Positions 1-6,697 of a stretch of DNA of 6,697 nucleotides are shown piece by piece. The notes beneath the pieces were generated by a model. It was not told the DNA's origin. It saw only the letters and a program-made list of their open reading frames with translations, and did no database searches. Both the position numbers and the translations under genes were made by a program. Source of the DNA: Hyphomicrobiales bacterium (GTDB lineage: Bacteria; Pseudomonadota; Alphaproteobacteria; Rhizobiales; HXMU1428-3); NCBI GenBank assembly GCA_021775385.1, contig JAJFHW010000194.1, forward strand, positions 1 through 6,697, written 5' to 3'. Numbering within the stretch: position 1 is the first letter of the stretch; the number at the start of each line of letters is the position of its first letter.

Positions 1-792
1 GACCCGAGAGAGGTGGATCAATATCTTATTGCTGTTAAGAAAGAAGATGAAGGTCGAGGTGGTTCTCTTGCAATGCACGATAATTTTGTTGAGGGGCAAA
101 CAATTCATATTAGTGCTCCGAGAAATAATTTTGATCTTGACTTGAGCGGAGATGATTATGTGCTGGTTAGTGGTGGCATTGGTCTTACGCCTATACTCTC
201 AATGGCTCATGCTCTTGAAGTAGAAGGAAAGTCATTTTCACTACATATATGTGCACGTAGTCTTGAGTATGTGCCGTTTCATAAAGAAATTTCTTTCCTT
301 CCGTTCAGTAAAAAGATCAAGCTCCATTTAGATGATGGTCCAGATCATCAAAAATTTGATCCTGCCAAAGCTTTGGGGAAAAAAGCAAAGGGAAAGCAGC
401 TATATGTTTGTGGGCCAACTGGTTTTATGGAGTGGGTGATTGCAGCAGCGAAAAGTAATAGGTGGTCTGATCTTGCAATTTTTTCAGAGACATTTGTTCC
501 AAGAAAAATGGAAAATCTTGTTAACCGACCTTTCACAGTTAAACTGGCCAAATCCGGTAAAGAGTTTGAGGTGAAAGAAGATGAATTTCTTATTGATGTA
601 TTGAATCGTAATAAATGCGGCGTTCCTTGTTCTTGCACTCAAGGAATTTGTGGCTCTTGTATTACGCCTGTTGTTTCTGGTGAGCCTGAGCATAGAGATG
701 CTGTCCTTACAGAGGAAGAACGAAAATCAGGCAAAAAAATGTGTGTGTGCGTGAGTCGGGTGAAAGGAGATTTGTTAGTCTTAGATATCTAG
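1..792 (+). CDS. Rieske oxygenase reductase, PDR/VanB-like (5' truncated)
   Basis: This is the C-terminal part of an FMN/NAD(P)H/[2Fe-2S] reductase that passes electrons from NAD(P)H to a cytoplasmic Rieske oxygenase. The frame is open from base 1 (DPREVDQY...), and the GTG at 13 is internal, so the true start lies upstream with the flavin-binding barrel and its RxYS motif. Visible parts, in order: the GRGGS flavin-phosphate segment followed by MHD (about 52-81), the nucleotide-binding SGGIGLTP (about 169-192), CGPTGF (409-426), and a C-terminal plant-type ferredoxin domain. Its ligands follow C-x4-C-x2-C-x29-C, with Cys codons at 634, 649, 658 and 748, the exact spacing of this family. Extra Cys codons lie at 616, 628 and 742. 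VanB (vanillate demethylase), CntB (carnitine monooxygenase) and phthalate dioxygenase reductases share this layout, so the substrate is not determined. The oxygenase subunit is presumably upstream. The stop codon lies within a large palindrome. Confidence 0.93.
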   Translation, partial: DPREVDQYLIAVKKEDEGRGGSLAMHDNFVEGQTIHISAPRNNFDLDLSGDDYVLVSGGIGLTPILSMAHALEVEGKSFSLHICARSLEYVPFHKEISFLPFSKKIKLHLDDGPDHQKFDPAKALGKKAKGKQLYVCGPTGFMEWVIAAAKSNRWSDLAIFSETFVPRKMENLVNRPFTVKLAKSGKEFEVKEDEFLIDVLNRNKCGVPCSCTQGICGSCITPVVSGEPEHRDAVLTEEERKSGKKMCVCVSRVKGDLLVLDI

Positions 793-801
793 GACTAACA
801 A
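772..801. repeat. 30-bp near-perfect palindrome over the reductase stop codon
   Basis: The outer arms TTGTTAGTC (772-780) and GACTAACAA (793-801) are exact reverse complements. The core TAGATATCTA (782-791) is itself a perfect palindrome. Only the 781/792 pair (T/G) breaks the symmetry, and in RNA that is a U-G wobble. As RNA it could fold into a 13-bp stem with an AUAU loop. No T tract follows (TGAAGCCG comes next), so it is not a standard intrinsic terminator. It covers the last six sense codons and the TAG stop of the reductase gene and lies about 90 bp before the ligase start. It could be an operator for a dimeric repressor, an mRNA-stabilising hairpin or a weak attenuator; the sequence alone does not decide. 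Confidence 0.8.
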
Positions 802-879
802 TGAAGCCGACTTAGCTAGTTAGATTCTGATTACTTGTTTTGATTATGAAACTTCTTTGCGACCAGGATAATACATACC

Positions 880-885
880 GGAGAG
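880..885 (+). promoter_or_regulatory. Ribosome binding site of the acyl-CoA ligase
   Basis: GGAGAG lies five bases before the ATG at 891 and is the clearest Shine-Dalgarno match in the window. It fixes the ligase start. The rest of the 98-bp gap upstream shows no convincing -35/-10 pair. Confidence 0.7.
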
Positions 886-890
886 CTTAA

Positions 891-2558
891 ATGAATTTAT
901 CTACAACTATACCTGGGCAGATGCAGCCTTTTTCTTTAAACCTAGCTTACATCCTTGAGCATGCTGGGAAGTTTCACGGTGAGACTGAGATTTGTTCGAA
1001 CATGGCTGCAGGCGATGTGCATCGTTATACTTATGCTGAGGCATTGCGGCGGTCTAAAAAACTTGCCAATGCTCTTAAGTCTTACGGAATTAATGCGGGT
1101 GATCGAATTGCCACTTTAGCCTGGAATGACTTTCGACACTTTGAATCTTGGTATGCAATTGCGGGTCAAGGTGCAGTCTGCCATACAGTTAACCCTCGAC
1201 TTTATCCAGATCAAATTAAGTATATTGTCAATCATGCGCAAGACCGCTTGGTGTTTGTCGACCCACAATTTGTGCCTATGCTGGAAGAAATGCAGCATGA
1301 ATTACCCTCAGTAGAAGCTTTTATTGTTTTAACGGATCGAGATAATTTTAAGCCGACAATACTAAGGGGGGCAGTTGACTATGAAACCTTTATAGAAGAT
1401 AAGCCCGAAATATTTGAGTGGTTGGATATTGATGAGCAGGCAGCTTCTTCACTATGTTATACATCTGGTACAACGGGTGACCCAAAGGGCGTTCTTTTTT
1501 CCCATCGTTCAAATATTTTGATGGCCTATGCAGCATGTTCTGCAGATGCATTTAAATTATCTGCCCTTTCCACGGTGCTGATGGTTGTACCTATGTTTCA
1601 TGCAAACTCTTGGGGTTTGGTATATGCAGCGCCGATGGTAGGAGCAAAATTAATTTTGCCAGGTCCTAAGCTTGATGGAGCAAGCATCTATCAATTAATT
1701 GATAATGAAAAAGTCAGTTTTTCTGCTGCAGTGCCTACAGTTTGGAATATGCTTTTGGCGCATCTGATCTCTAATGGATTATCTCTACCATATTTGGAAG
1801 AAGTGGTTATAGGTGGGTCGGCGGTATCTAGAACACTGTTACAGCAATTTAAACAACAATATGATGTCGATGTATTGCACGCTTGGGGCATGACGGAAAT
1901 AAATCCTCTTGGTAGTTTGAACCGTCCGACTGCTAAATTCCTGAAAATAGGAGAAGAGGAACAGTTGGCTATTAAGTTAAAACAGGGCAGGCCTTTGTTT
2001 GGCATTGAAATGTGCGTACAGGATGAAAGCGGGAATAAGTTACCTCATGATGGGGTGAGTGCTGGGCGTCTTATGGTTCGTGGTCCCTGGGTGGTTAGGC
2101 GGTATTACAAGAGTGAAGAAGATATTCTGGATGAGGATGGCTGGTTTGATACTGGAGATATTGCAACAATCGATGTTGATGGGTTTATGCAAATTACTGA
2201 CAGAGCTAAGGATATTATAAAATCTGGCGGTGAATGGATCTCATCAGTTGATCTAGAAAATGCAGCAATGAATCACTCGGAAATTGAGTTGGCTGCCGTT
2301 ATCGGTATTCCTGATCCTAAGTGGGAAGAGAGGCCGTTGCTGCTTGTTAAAACCAAAGAAAACTCAAATCTAAGCAAAGAGCAAATTCAAGCCTATTTAA
2401 CTGGACAGGTTGCAAAGTGGTGGGTGCCAGAGGATATTAGATTTGTACCAGAAATTCCTTTAACTGCTACGGGTAAAATCAATAAATTACCTCTACGTAA
2501 TTTTTACGGAAAAAGTCATAATCTCGATAGTGATCCTCTAAATTTACTGAAAGCTTAA
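891..2558 (+). CDS. AMP-forming medium/long-chain fatty-acyl-CoA ligase (AlkK/DmdB-like)
   Basis: This enzyme of the acyl-adenylate-forming (ANL) superfamily activates a carboxylic acid with ATP and CoA to an acyl-CoA, AMP and PPi in the cytoplasm. At 555 residues it has full family length and every core motif: P-loop [11 protein letters not shown] (190-200), HAWGMTE (330-336), GWFDTGD (417-423), the hinge segment [13 protein letters not shown] (437-449), and TGK with the adenylation lysine K529. [20 protein letters not shown] and the following LPGPKLDG are typical of the AlkK group of fatty-acyl-CoA ligases. 3-Methylmercaptopropionyl-CoA ligase (DmdB) is a close relative, so the true acid could be a fatty, methylthio or aryl-alkyl acid. 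The start is supported by GGAGAG five bases upstream. There is no signal peptide or membrane segment. It sits between the reductase and two beta-oxidation genes, which fits a role in loading the pathway substrate. The family call is very sure, the substrate is not. Confidence 0.94.
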   Translation: MNLSTTIPGQMQPFSLNLAYILEHAGKFHGETEICSNMAAGDVHRYTYAEALRRSKKLANALKSYGINAGDRIATLAWNDFRHFESWYAIAGQGAVCHTVNPRLYPDQIKYIVNHAQDRLVFVDPQFVPMLEEMQHELPSVEAFIVLTDRDNFKPTILRGAVDYETFIEDKPEIFEWLDIDEQAASSLCYTSGTTGDPKGVLFSHRSNILMAYAACSADAFKLSALSTVLMVVPMFHANSWGLVYAAPMVGAKLILPGPKLDGASIYQLIDNEKVSFSAAVPTVWNMLLAHLISNGLSLPYLEEVVIGGSAVSRTLLQQFKQQYDVDVLHAWGMTEINPLGSLNRPTAKFLKIGEEEQLAIKLKQGRPLFGIEMCVQDESGNKLPHDGVSAGRLMVRGPWVVRRYYKSEEDILDEDGWFDTGDIATIDVDGFMQITDRAKDIIKSGGEWISSVDLENAAMNHSEIELAAVIGIPDPKWEERPLLLVKTKENSNLSKEQIQAYLTGQVAKWWVPEDIRFVPEIPLTATGKINKLPLRNFYGKSHNLDSDPLNLLKA

Positions 2559-2610
2559 GCCCTCGTTACTAACTAAATACGATTAGATTGGCAGTTTTTC
2601 TTAATATGTC

Positions 2611-2641
2611 AGCTATCAAATGATCTGGTTTCATTATAGCT
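2611..2641. repeat. Bulged inverted repeat in the ligase-thiolase gap
   Basis: AGCTAT (2611-2616) pairs with ATAGCT (2636-2641), and AATGA (2619-2623) pairs with TCATT (2631-2635). A 2-nt bulge (CA) lies on the 5' side and the loop is 7 nt (TCTGGTT). This gives an 11-bp stem in the 205-bp gap 2559-2763. An A run and then ATTTT follow rather than a clean T tract, so it is at best a weak terminator or attenuator. The rest of the gap is very AT-rich, with a 12-bp A/T palindrome at 2675-2686 and a tandem TTTACA at 2690-2695 and 2698-2703. I found no well-spaced promoter in it. Confidence 0.45.
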
Positions 2642-2753
2642 AAAAATATTTTGAAAATGTCTGTTGGTATGTGATTTTTATAAAAAATATTTACACCTTT
2701 ACAAGTTTTAACCTTTTTATAAATGCTGGTTTTGACCCATTTGAAAGAGAAGC

Positions 2754-2758
2754 AGAGA
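2754..2758 (+). promoter_or_regulatory. Weak ribosome binding site of the thiolase
   Basis: AGAGA lies five bases before the ATG at 2764. With the homology of the protein start it favours 2764 over the in-frame GTG at 2671. The extra 31 residues from that GTG (rich in Phe, Ile and Asn) do not resemble a thiolase N-terminus. Confidence 0.5.
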
Positions 2759-2763
2759 TAGTT

Positions 2764-3951
2764 ATGTCGGATATTCAAAATGTAGTTATTGCTGGTAGTG
2801 CACGTACTGCTATTGGTGATTTTGGCGGTGCTTTTAAAGATACTTCGCCGGTGGAATTAGCCCGTTGCGTTATTAAGAGTGCAATAGAAAGATCAAACCT
2901 TGAGGCTTCTGATATTGGGCATGTTGTCTTGGGGAATGTGATTCATACAGAACCTCGAGATATGTATATTTCCCGTGTTGCTTCAATTGAAGCGGGTATT
3001 GCAGATAGTACACCTGCGCTTACGGTAAACAGGTTATGTGGGAGTGGACTTCAAGCCATTATTTCTGCAACACAATTGTTAATGCTAGGTGATGTTCAAA
3101 TTGCAGTTGCTGGTGGTTCTGAATGCATGAGCCGTGCAGGTTATCTTATGCCATCAGCTCGATGGGGTAAAAGGATGGGTGACGCTGAGGTGATAGATAT
3201 GATGACCATGGCTCTTCACGATCCTTTCGGTCATGGGCATATGGGGATTACGGCTGAAAATGTTGCCAAACAATTTAAAATTACCCGTGAAGAACAAGAT
3301 GTGTTTGCTTTGGAAAGTCACAAGCGGGCAGCACAGGCTATTAAAAATGGGTATTTTGACAATGAAATTGTTTCTGTAAGTCTAAACAAAAAAAAGAACA
3401 AGACTGAGTTTAAAACTGATGAGCATGTTCGGTATGAATTATCAATAGATGACTTGCAAAAGTTAAAACCAGCGTTTGCAAAAGGGGGGGCTGTAACTGC
3501 TGGCAATGCCTCTGGTTTGAATGATGGCGCCGGTGCACTCGTTTTAATGAATGAAAAAGAAGCTTATAGAAAAGAATTAGATACAGTGGTTCGGGTAGTG
3601 AGTTATGGTTTTTCTGGTGTTGCCCCAGAAATTATGGGTATGGGACCGGTTCAGGCTGTTAAACAAGCCTTGAAGCGAGCCCAGCTAAGAGTCGAAGATC
3701 TAGATGTTATAGAATCTAATGAAGCCTTTGCCTCTCAAGCTTGTGCTGTATCTAATGAATTAGGTTTTGACGCAGCTGTAGTCAATCCAAATGGTGGTGC
3801 AATAGCTCTTGGGCACCCTATTGGTGCAAGTGGTGCGATAATTACCATTAAATTAATCCATGAATTGAAGCGTATAAAAGGTCGTTTTGGCTTAGCCACG
3901 ATGTGTATCGGTGGTGGTCAGGGTATAGCGCTTATTGTTGAGGCTCTTTGA
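2764..3951 (+). CDS. bktB: Beta-ketothiolase / acetyl-CoA C-acyltransferase, BktB-like
   Basis: This thiolase cleaves 3-ketoacyl-CoA with CoA to acetyl-CoA and a shortened acyl-CoA, or runs the reverse condensation. At 395 residues it matches the family. The nucleophilic cysteine is C92 in NRLCGSG. The other active-site residues are N319 in NEAFA, H351 in GHPIGASG and C381 in CIGGGQG. H159-M160 in HMGITAEN is the signature of the PhaA/BktB type rather than of FadA. TEPRDMYISRVA and the ALHDPFGHGHMG segment closely recall Cupriavidus BktB, from memory and not from an alignment, which suggests broad chain-length use. The first residues (SDIQNVVIAGSARTAIGDFGG) match thiolase N-termini and support the ATG at 2764. 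A loop with A8 coding for KKKNK (about 3388-3402) and a G7 run at 3484-3490 both stay in frame. The stop lies 14 bp before the next start, so the two genes are almost certainly co-transcribed and act on consecutive steps. Confidence 0.92.
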   Translation: MSDIQNVVIAGSARTAIGDFGGAFKDTSPVELARCVIKSAIERSNLEASDIGHVVLGNVIHTEPRDMYISRVASIEAGIADSTPALTVNRLCGSGLQAIISATQLLMLGDVQIAVAGGSECMSRAGYLMPSARWGKRMGDAEVIDMMTMALHDPFGHGHMGITAENVAKQFKITREEQDVFALESHKRAAQAIKNGYFDNEIVSVSLNKKKNKTEFKTDEHVRYELSIDDLQKLKPAFAKGGAVTAGNASGLNDGAGALVLMNEKEAYRKELDTVVRVVSYGFSGVAPEIMGMGPVQAVKQALKRAQLRVEDLDVIESNEAFASQACAVSNELGFDAAVVNPNGGAIALGHPIGASGAIITIKLIHELKRIKGRFGLATMCIGGGQGIALIVEAL

Positions 3952-3952
3952 T

Positions 3953-3956
3953 AGGA
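3953..3956 (+). promoter_or_regulatory. Ribosome binding site of the FadN-type enzyme
   Basis: AGGA, just after the thiolase stop, lies nine bases before the ATG at 3966. It supports that start over the TTG at 3948, which overlaps the thiolase stop and has no site of its own. The closeness suggests translational coupling. Confidence 0.6.
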
Positions 3957-3965
3957 TTAAGATTG

Positions 3966-6224
3966 ATGGATCATTGTTTTAAGAAGGTTGGTGTTATTGG
4001 CACTGGAACCATGGGGATGGGAATAGCAGGCCAAGTTGCAAATTCTGGTGTTGAAGTTGTATTCTTAGATGTTGCTTCTGAGGAAGGGGGGCGAAGTAAA
4101 TTATCCAAAAAAGCATTGGAGAAAATGATTAAGTCTGGTGCGCAGGGGCCTTTAATGGATGTTGATTTTTCGTCGAGGATAACAGTTGGTAATATTGATG
4201 ATGACCTGGACTTATTGGCTGATTGTGACTGGATTGTTGAAGCGGTAGTGGAGCGGGCTGATGTTAAGAGAGACTTGTTTTTAAAGATTAATGGCGTACG
4301 TAAGCCAACGGCTTATGTTTCTTCCAATACATCCACTATACCGTTATCTCAATTAATGAAGGATATGCCTAAAGATCTGATTGCTTATTTTCTTATCACT
4401 CATTTTTTCAACCCTCCTCGTCAGATGCGTTTGCTTGAAGTGGTTTGTTCCGAAAAAATGTCTAGTCAGACATTTGATGCTTTTCAAAAATTTGCAGAAC
4501 AAACATTAGGTAAGAGTTTAGTTGTTTGCAATGATCGGCCAGGTTTTATTGCTAATAGGCTTGGGATATATTGGATACATTGTGCACTAAATGAGGCTGT
4601 TAGGTTAGGGCTTACAATTGAAGAGGCGGATAGTTTAATTTCGTCTGTCCTGGCTATTCCTAAGACGGGTGTGTTTGGATTATTAGACTTGATTGGTATA
4701 GATTTATTACCTGAAATTACTGATAGCATAATTAGCCTTCTTAAGACAGGTGACCCTTTAAAAGAATATAATTTAGCCCCTAAATTTATTTCAGAAATGA
4801 TTGAGCTTGGGTATTGGGGCCGTAAAACAGGTGGTGGTTTTTACCGAATGAATGTTTCTGGGGCTGGCAAAGAAAAACAAAGTCTGGACCTGAATACTTT
4901 CAACTACCGAACATCTTTTAAGGCTGAACACTCATACCTTCGAACTAAGCCAACTGAAATTAGTCAGGTCATAAGTCATGATACTGTCTACTCAAATTAT
5001 TTGAGAAATGTAATTGTCAAGACATTGCGCTACGCCACTCATTTAATATTAGATGCCGCCGATACGCCTATGGCGATAGATGAAGCCATGCGACTTGGGT
5101 ATAATTGGAAATATGGTCCATTTGAGCTCATTGATTTTATAGGAGCTGATACTCTACTTAAACTTTTTGGCGAGTTAGAAACTGTTACTAAACCTACTTT
5201 GTTTTTATCAGCTCTAAAGAATGAAAATGTGTATTCTTTTTCCGAAGGAAAGCCATGCTATTTTAATCAGGATAAGGGGTATCTACCTCAAAAACTTGAT
5301 GAAGAAAAATTGCGTCTGAATTTTATTAAGCAGACGTCAGAACCCGTTTTAAAAAACCATTCTGGCAACTTATGGGATATCGGCGATGGTGTGCTCTGTC
5401 TAGAAATTACAACAAAAATGAATGTTATTTCATCTGGTGTTCTTCATCTTTTAGAGAAGACGATAAGTCATACAGAAAAAGAATTTTCGGCACTTGTTAT
5501 TTATAATGAAGGACCTGCTTTTGCAGCTGGTGCCAATTTAGGTGAAATGCAAGAGTTTATTCATAATAATAACTATACTGGGCTTTCTGAATATATTGAA
5601 CGTGGGCAATCTATTTTTAAAAAACTAAAACACGCTTCATTTCCTGTTGTTGGCGCCCCATCTGGCTTTGCTCTTGGGGGTGGTTGTGAACTTTTGCTGC
5701 ACTGTCATGCAATTGTTTCGCACAGTGAGGTTTATATGGGGTTAGTTGAATTGAATGTTGGGTTAGTGCCCGCTTGGGGGGGAGTTCAAGAACTTTTGAT
5801 TCGTAAGTCGGAACAAAAAAAATCAGGAGTTGCTTCACAAGAAGCGTTCGATTTAATTGTAAATTCAGTTGTAACAAAATCTGCTTTTGAAGCGCAAAAA
5901 TTGGGATTTCTCCGGTTAAGCGACACTATAGTTATGAATAGCGATCACTTGTTAATGCAGGCAAAATTACGCGCCCTATCAATGATTAAAAATCATGATC
6001 TATCTAATCTCTCATATACAGCAAAAGATGATTTAATAACTATTGATACTTCAAAATTAACCAACCATCAAAATTTATTAGCTTCCCGATTAAAAGAAGT
6101 TTTTGTTACTGACTTAGATTTTAGTGAGAAGGAACGGGCAACATTTGTTGAGCTATCTAGAACACGATCAACACAAGACCGTATAGAGCATATGCTTAAG
6201 ACCGGTAAAGCCCTTAATAATTAG
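3966..6224 (+). CDS. Bifunctional 3-hydroxyacyl-CoA dehydrogenase / enoyl-CoA hydratase, FadN-type
   Basis: This enzyme would carry out the hydratase and NAD-dependent dehydrogenase steps of beta-oxidation. It has 752 residues from the ATG at 3966. The N-terminal Rossmann domain has GTGTMG (12-17). S123 (NTST), H146 (THFFNPP), E158 and N197 (ANRL) match the 3-hydroxyacyl-CoA dehydrogenase active site. A first helical domain ends at GRKTGGGFY (285-293), and a second lies at about 347-440. A crotonase domain follows at about 470-670, with FAAGAN (519-524) for the oxyanion hole. Glutamates E575 (GGGCE) and E595 (VELNVG) are 20 residues apart, as in enoyl-CoA hydratases, so both activities look intact. 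The order dehydrogenase then hydratase is the reverse of E. coli FadB and the same as Bacillus FadN. THFFNPPR and the C-terminal RIEHMLKTGK (739-748) also recall FadN. The thiolase just upstream is its likely partner. Homopolymers (G6 at 4086, G7 at 5776, A8 at 5815) do not break the frame. Confidence 0.93.
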   Translation: MDHCFKKVGVIGTGTMGMGIAGQVANSGVEVVFLDVASEEGGRSKLSKKALEKMIKSGAQGPLMDVDFSSRITVGNIDDDLDLLADCDWIVEAVVERADVKRDLFLKINGVRKPTAYVSSNTSTIPLSQLMKDMPKDLIAYFLITHFFNPPRQMRLLEVVCSEKMSSQTFDAFQKFAEQTLGKSLVVCNDRPGFIANRLGIYWIHCALNEAVRLGLTIEEADSLISSVLAIPKTGVFGLLDLIGIDLLPEITDSIISLLKTGDPLKEYNLAPKFISEMIELGYWGRKTGGGFYRMNVSGAGKEKQSLDLNTFNYRTSFKAEHSYLRTKPTEISQVISHDTVYSNYLRNVIVKTLRYATHLILDAADTPMAIDEAMRLGYNWKYGPFELIDFIGADTLLKLFGELETVTKPTLFLSALKNENVYSFSEGKPCYFNQDKGYLPQKLDEEKLRLNFIKQTSEPVLKNHSGNLWDIGDGVLCLEITTKMNVISSGVLHLLEKTISHTEKEFSALVIYNEGPAFAAGANLGEMQEFIHNNNYTGLSEYIERGQSIFKKLKHASFPVVGAPSGFALGGGCELLLHCHAIVSHSEVYMGLVELNVGLVPAWGGVQELLIRKSEQKKSGVASQEAFDLIVNSVVTKSAFEAQKLGFLRLSDTIVMNSDHLLMQAKLRALSMIKNHDLSNLSYTAKDDLITIDTSKLTNHQNLLASRLKEVFVTDLDFSEKERATFVELSRTRSTQDRIEHMLKTGKALNN

Positions 6225-6232
6225 AATTAAAA

Positions 6233-6254
6233 AATGAATTTTGACCTATTCATT
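6233..6254. repeat. A/T-rich inverted repeat before the response regulator
   Basis: AATGAAT (6233-6239) and ATTCATT (6248-6254) are perfect 7-bp arms around an 8-nt spacer (TTTGACCT) in the 56-bp gap 6225-6280. The stem would be almost all A-U with no following T tract, so it is a poor terminator. Its place upstream of a regulator would suit an operator, but a 7-bp match in such AT-rich DNA may be chance. Confidence 0.3.
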
Positions 6255-6280
6255 CAATACATATTTTGAAAACAATATTC

Positions 6281-6697
6281 ATGCTAAGTATTAAAAAAAT
6301 TATCAATTCTGCTTTTTTAATGGATTCTTTTCCTCTTTATAATGAGGCTTTCGAAAATGTTTTACTAGAAATGTTCGATGTTATAAATCTATATAAAGTG
6401 ACTAATGCAAAAGATATTAGTTTGGAAAAATTAAGTAAATTAGATCCTCAGGTAGCAATCATAGATTTGGAAAATCTAGAGTCTGCTGATATTTGTTTTC
6501 TTATTAAATTGCGTTTACATCACTCCAAAATGAAAATAATTATTAGCTCGGCACGTGCAGGTTCTAATTTTGAAAAAATATGTTTTTTAATTGGGGTTGA
6601 TGGATTTCTTTCAAAGACAGCAAGCAGGAATGAGATAAAAGAGTTCTTGCGAGGTGTTATGCAGTTTAACAATTTAGAGTATAATGATTTTATATTA
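6281..6697 (+). CDS. Response regulator receiver domain, NarL/LuxR-like (3' truncated)
   Basis: The frame runs 139 codons from the ATG at 6281 to the last base without a stop, so the gene continues beyond the window. The translation reads as a receiver domain. It starts with strand FLMDSFPLYNEAF (12-24), in the place of the usual VDDHPLVREGL. VAIIDLEN carries the likely phospho-acceptor D62, IIISSA (86-91) supplies the Ser switch residue S90, and GVDGFLSKTAS (105-115) supplies the conserved K112. The last pattern is typical of NarL/FixJ-type regulators, so a C-terminal helix-turn-helix is expected outside the window. The second residue of the usual acidic pair is Ser (D15-S16), which may weaken Mg2+ binding or phosphorylation. 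No clear Shine-Dalgarno site is seen. The ATG at 6320 would cut into the first strand, so 6281 is preferred. It may regulate the upstream cluster, or it may start an unrelated unit. Confidence 0.8.
   Translation, partial: MLSIKKIINSAFLMDSFPLYNEAFENVLLEMFDVINLYKVTNAKDISLEKLSKLDPQVAIIDLENLESADICFLIKLRLHHSKMKIIISSARAGSNFEKICFLIGVDGFLSKTASRNEIKEFLRGVMQFNNLEYNDFIL

Noticed and set aside
13..792. GTG at 13 as the start of the reductase gene
   Set aside because: The frame is open to base 1 and the residues before it (DPRE) match the family, while the flavin domain would be missing. The gene starts upstream of the window.
835..872. Possible promoter elements before the ligase (TTGTTT or TTGATT with GATAAT at 867-872)
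   Set aside because: The spacings (26 and 21 bp) are outside the usual 16-18 bp and the hexamers are poor.
2671..2763. 31-residue N-terminal extension of the thiolase from GTG 2671
   Set aside because: It has no homology to thiolases and no ribosome site, and the ATG at 2764 gives the exact family length and N-terminus.
2569..2778. 69-codon minus-strand reading frame across the ligase-thiolase gap
   Set aside because: It starts inside the thiolase gene, has no recognisable domain and is composed of AT-rich low-information codons. It is most likely chance.
3948..3965. TTG 3948 start for the FadN-type gene, overlapping the thiolase stop
   Set aside because: AGGA at 3953-3956 is well spaced for the ATG at 3966, and the Rossmann fold begins directly after that ATG.
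6241..6267. TTGACC (6241-6246) with TATTTT (6262-6267) as a promoter for the response regulator
   Set aside because: The spacer is only 15 bp and the -10 match is poor in very AT-rich DNA, so I would not call it without transcript data.
6234..6269. Very short reading frame from ATG 6234 (11 codons)
   Set aside because: It is too short, has no ribosome site, and shows no sign of being a leader peptide with regulatory codons.

Overview
The window looks like chromosomal DNA from an AT-rich Gram-negative bacterium, probably a proteobacterium and perhaps a marine-type gammaproteobacterium. This is inferred from protein family types and base composition judged by eye; no rRNA or other taxonomic marker is present. 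All genes lie on the + strand.

Layout: (1) positions 1-792, the 3' part of a phthalate-dioxygenase-reductase (VanB/CntB-like) gene, the electron-transfer partner of a Rieske oxygenase; (2) a 98-bp gap that begins inside a striking 30-bp near-perfect palindrome over the reductase stop codon; (3) 891-2558, an AMP-forming fatty-acyl-CoA ligase of the AlkK/DmdB-like group; (4) a 205-bp AT-rich gap with a bulged hairpin; (5) 2764-3951, a BktB-like beta-ketothiolase; (6) 3966-6224, a bifunctional 3-hydroxyacyl-CoA dehydrogenase/enoyl-CoA hydratase with FadN-type domain order; (7) a 56-bp gap with a short A/T inverted repeat; (8) 6281-6697, the 5' part of a receiver-domain response regulator that stays open to the end of the window.

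Together these describe a catabolic cluster. An upstream Rieske oxygenase (not in the window) fed by the reductase would hydroxylate or demethylate a substrate. The ligase would make a carboxylic acid into its CoA thioester. The FadN-type protein would hydrate the enoyl-CoA and oxidise the 3-hydroxyacyl-CoA, and the thiolase would cleave the 3-ketoacyl-CoA. No acyl-CoA dehydrogenase is present, so the first beta-oxidation step must be encoded elsewhere or the substrate enters already unsaturated. The substrate cannot be read from the sequence.

I found no CRISPR array, tRNA, rRNA, insertion sequence or defence system. The enzymes belong to known families with intact catalytic residues. The points most worth a second look are the palindrome at 772-801 and the response regulator with an altered acidic pocket. 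I do not see a clearly new biological system.
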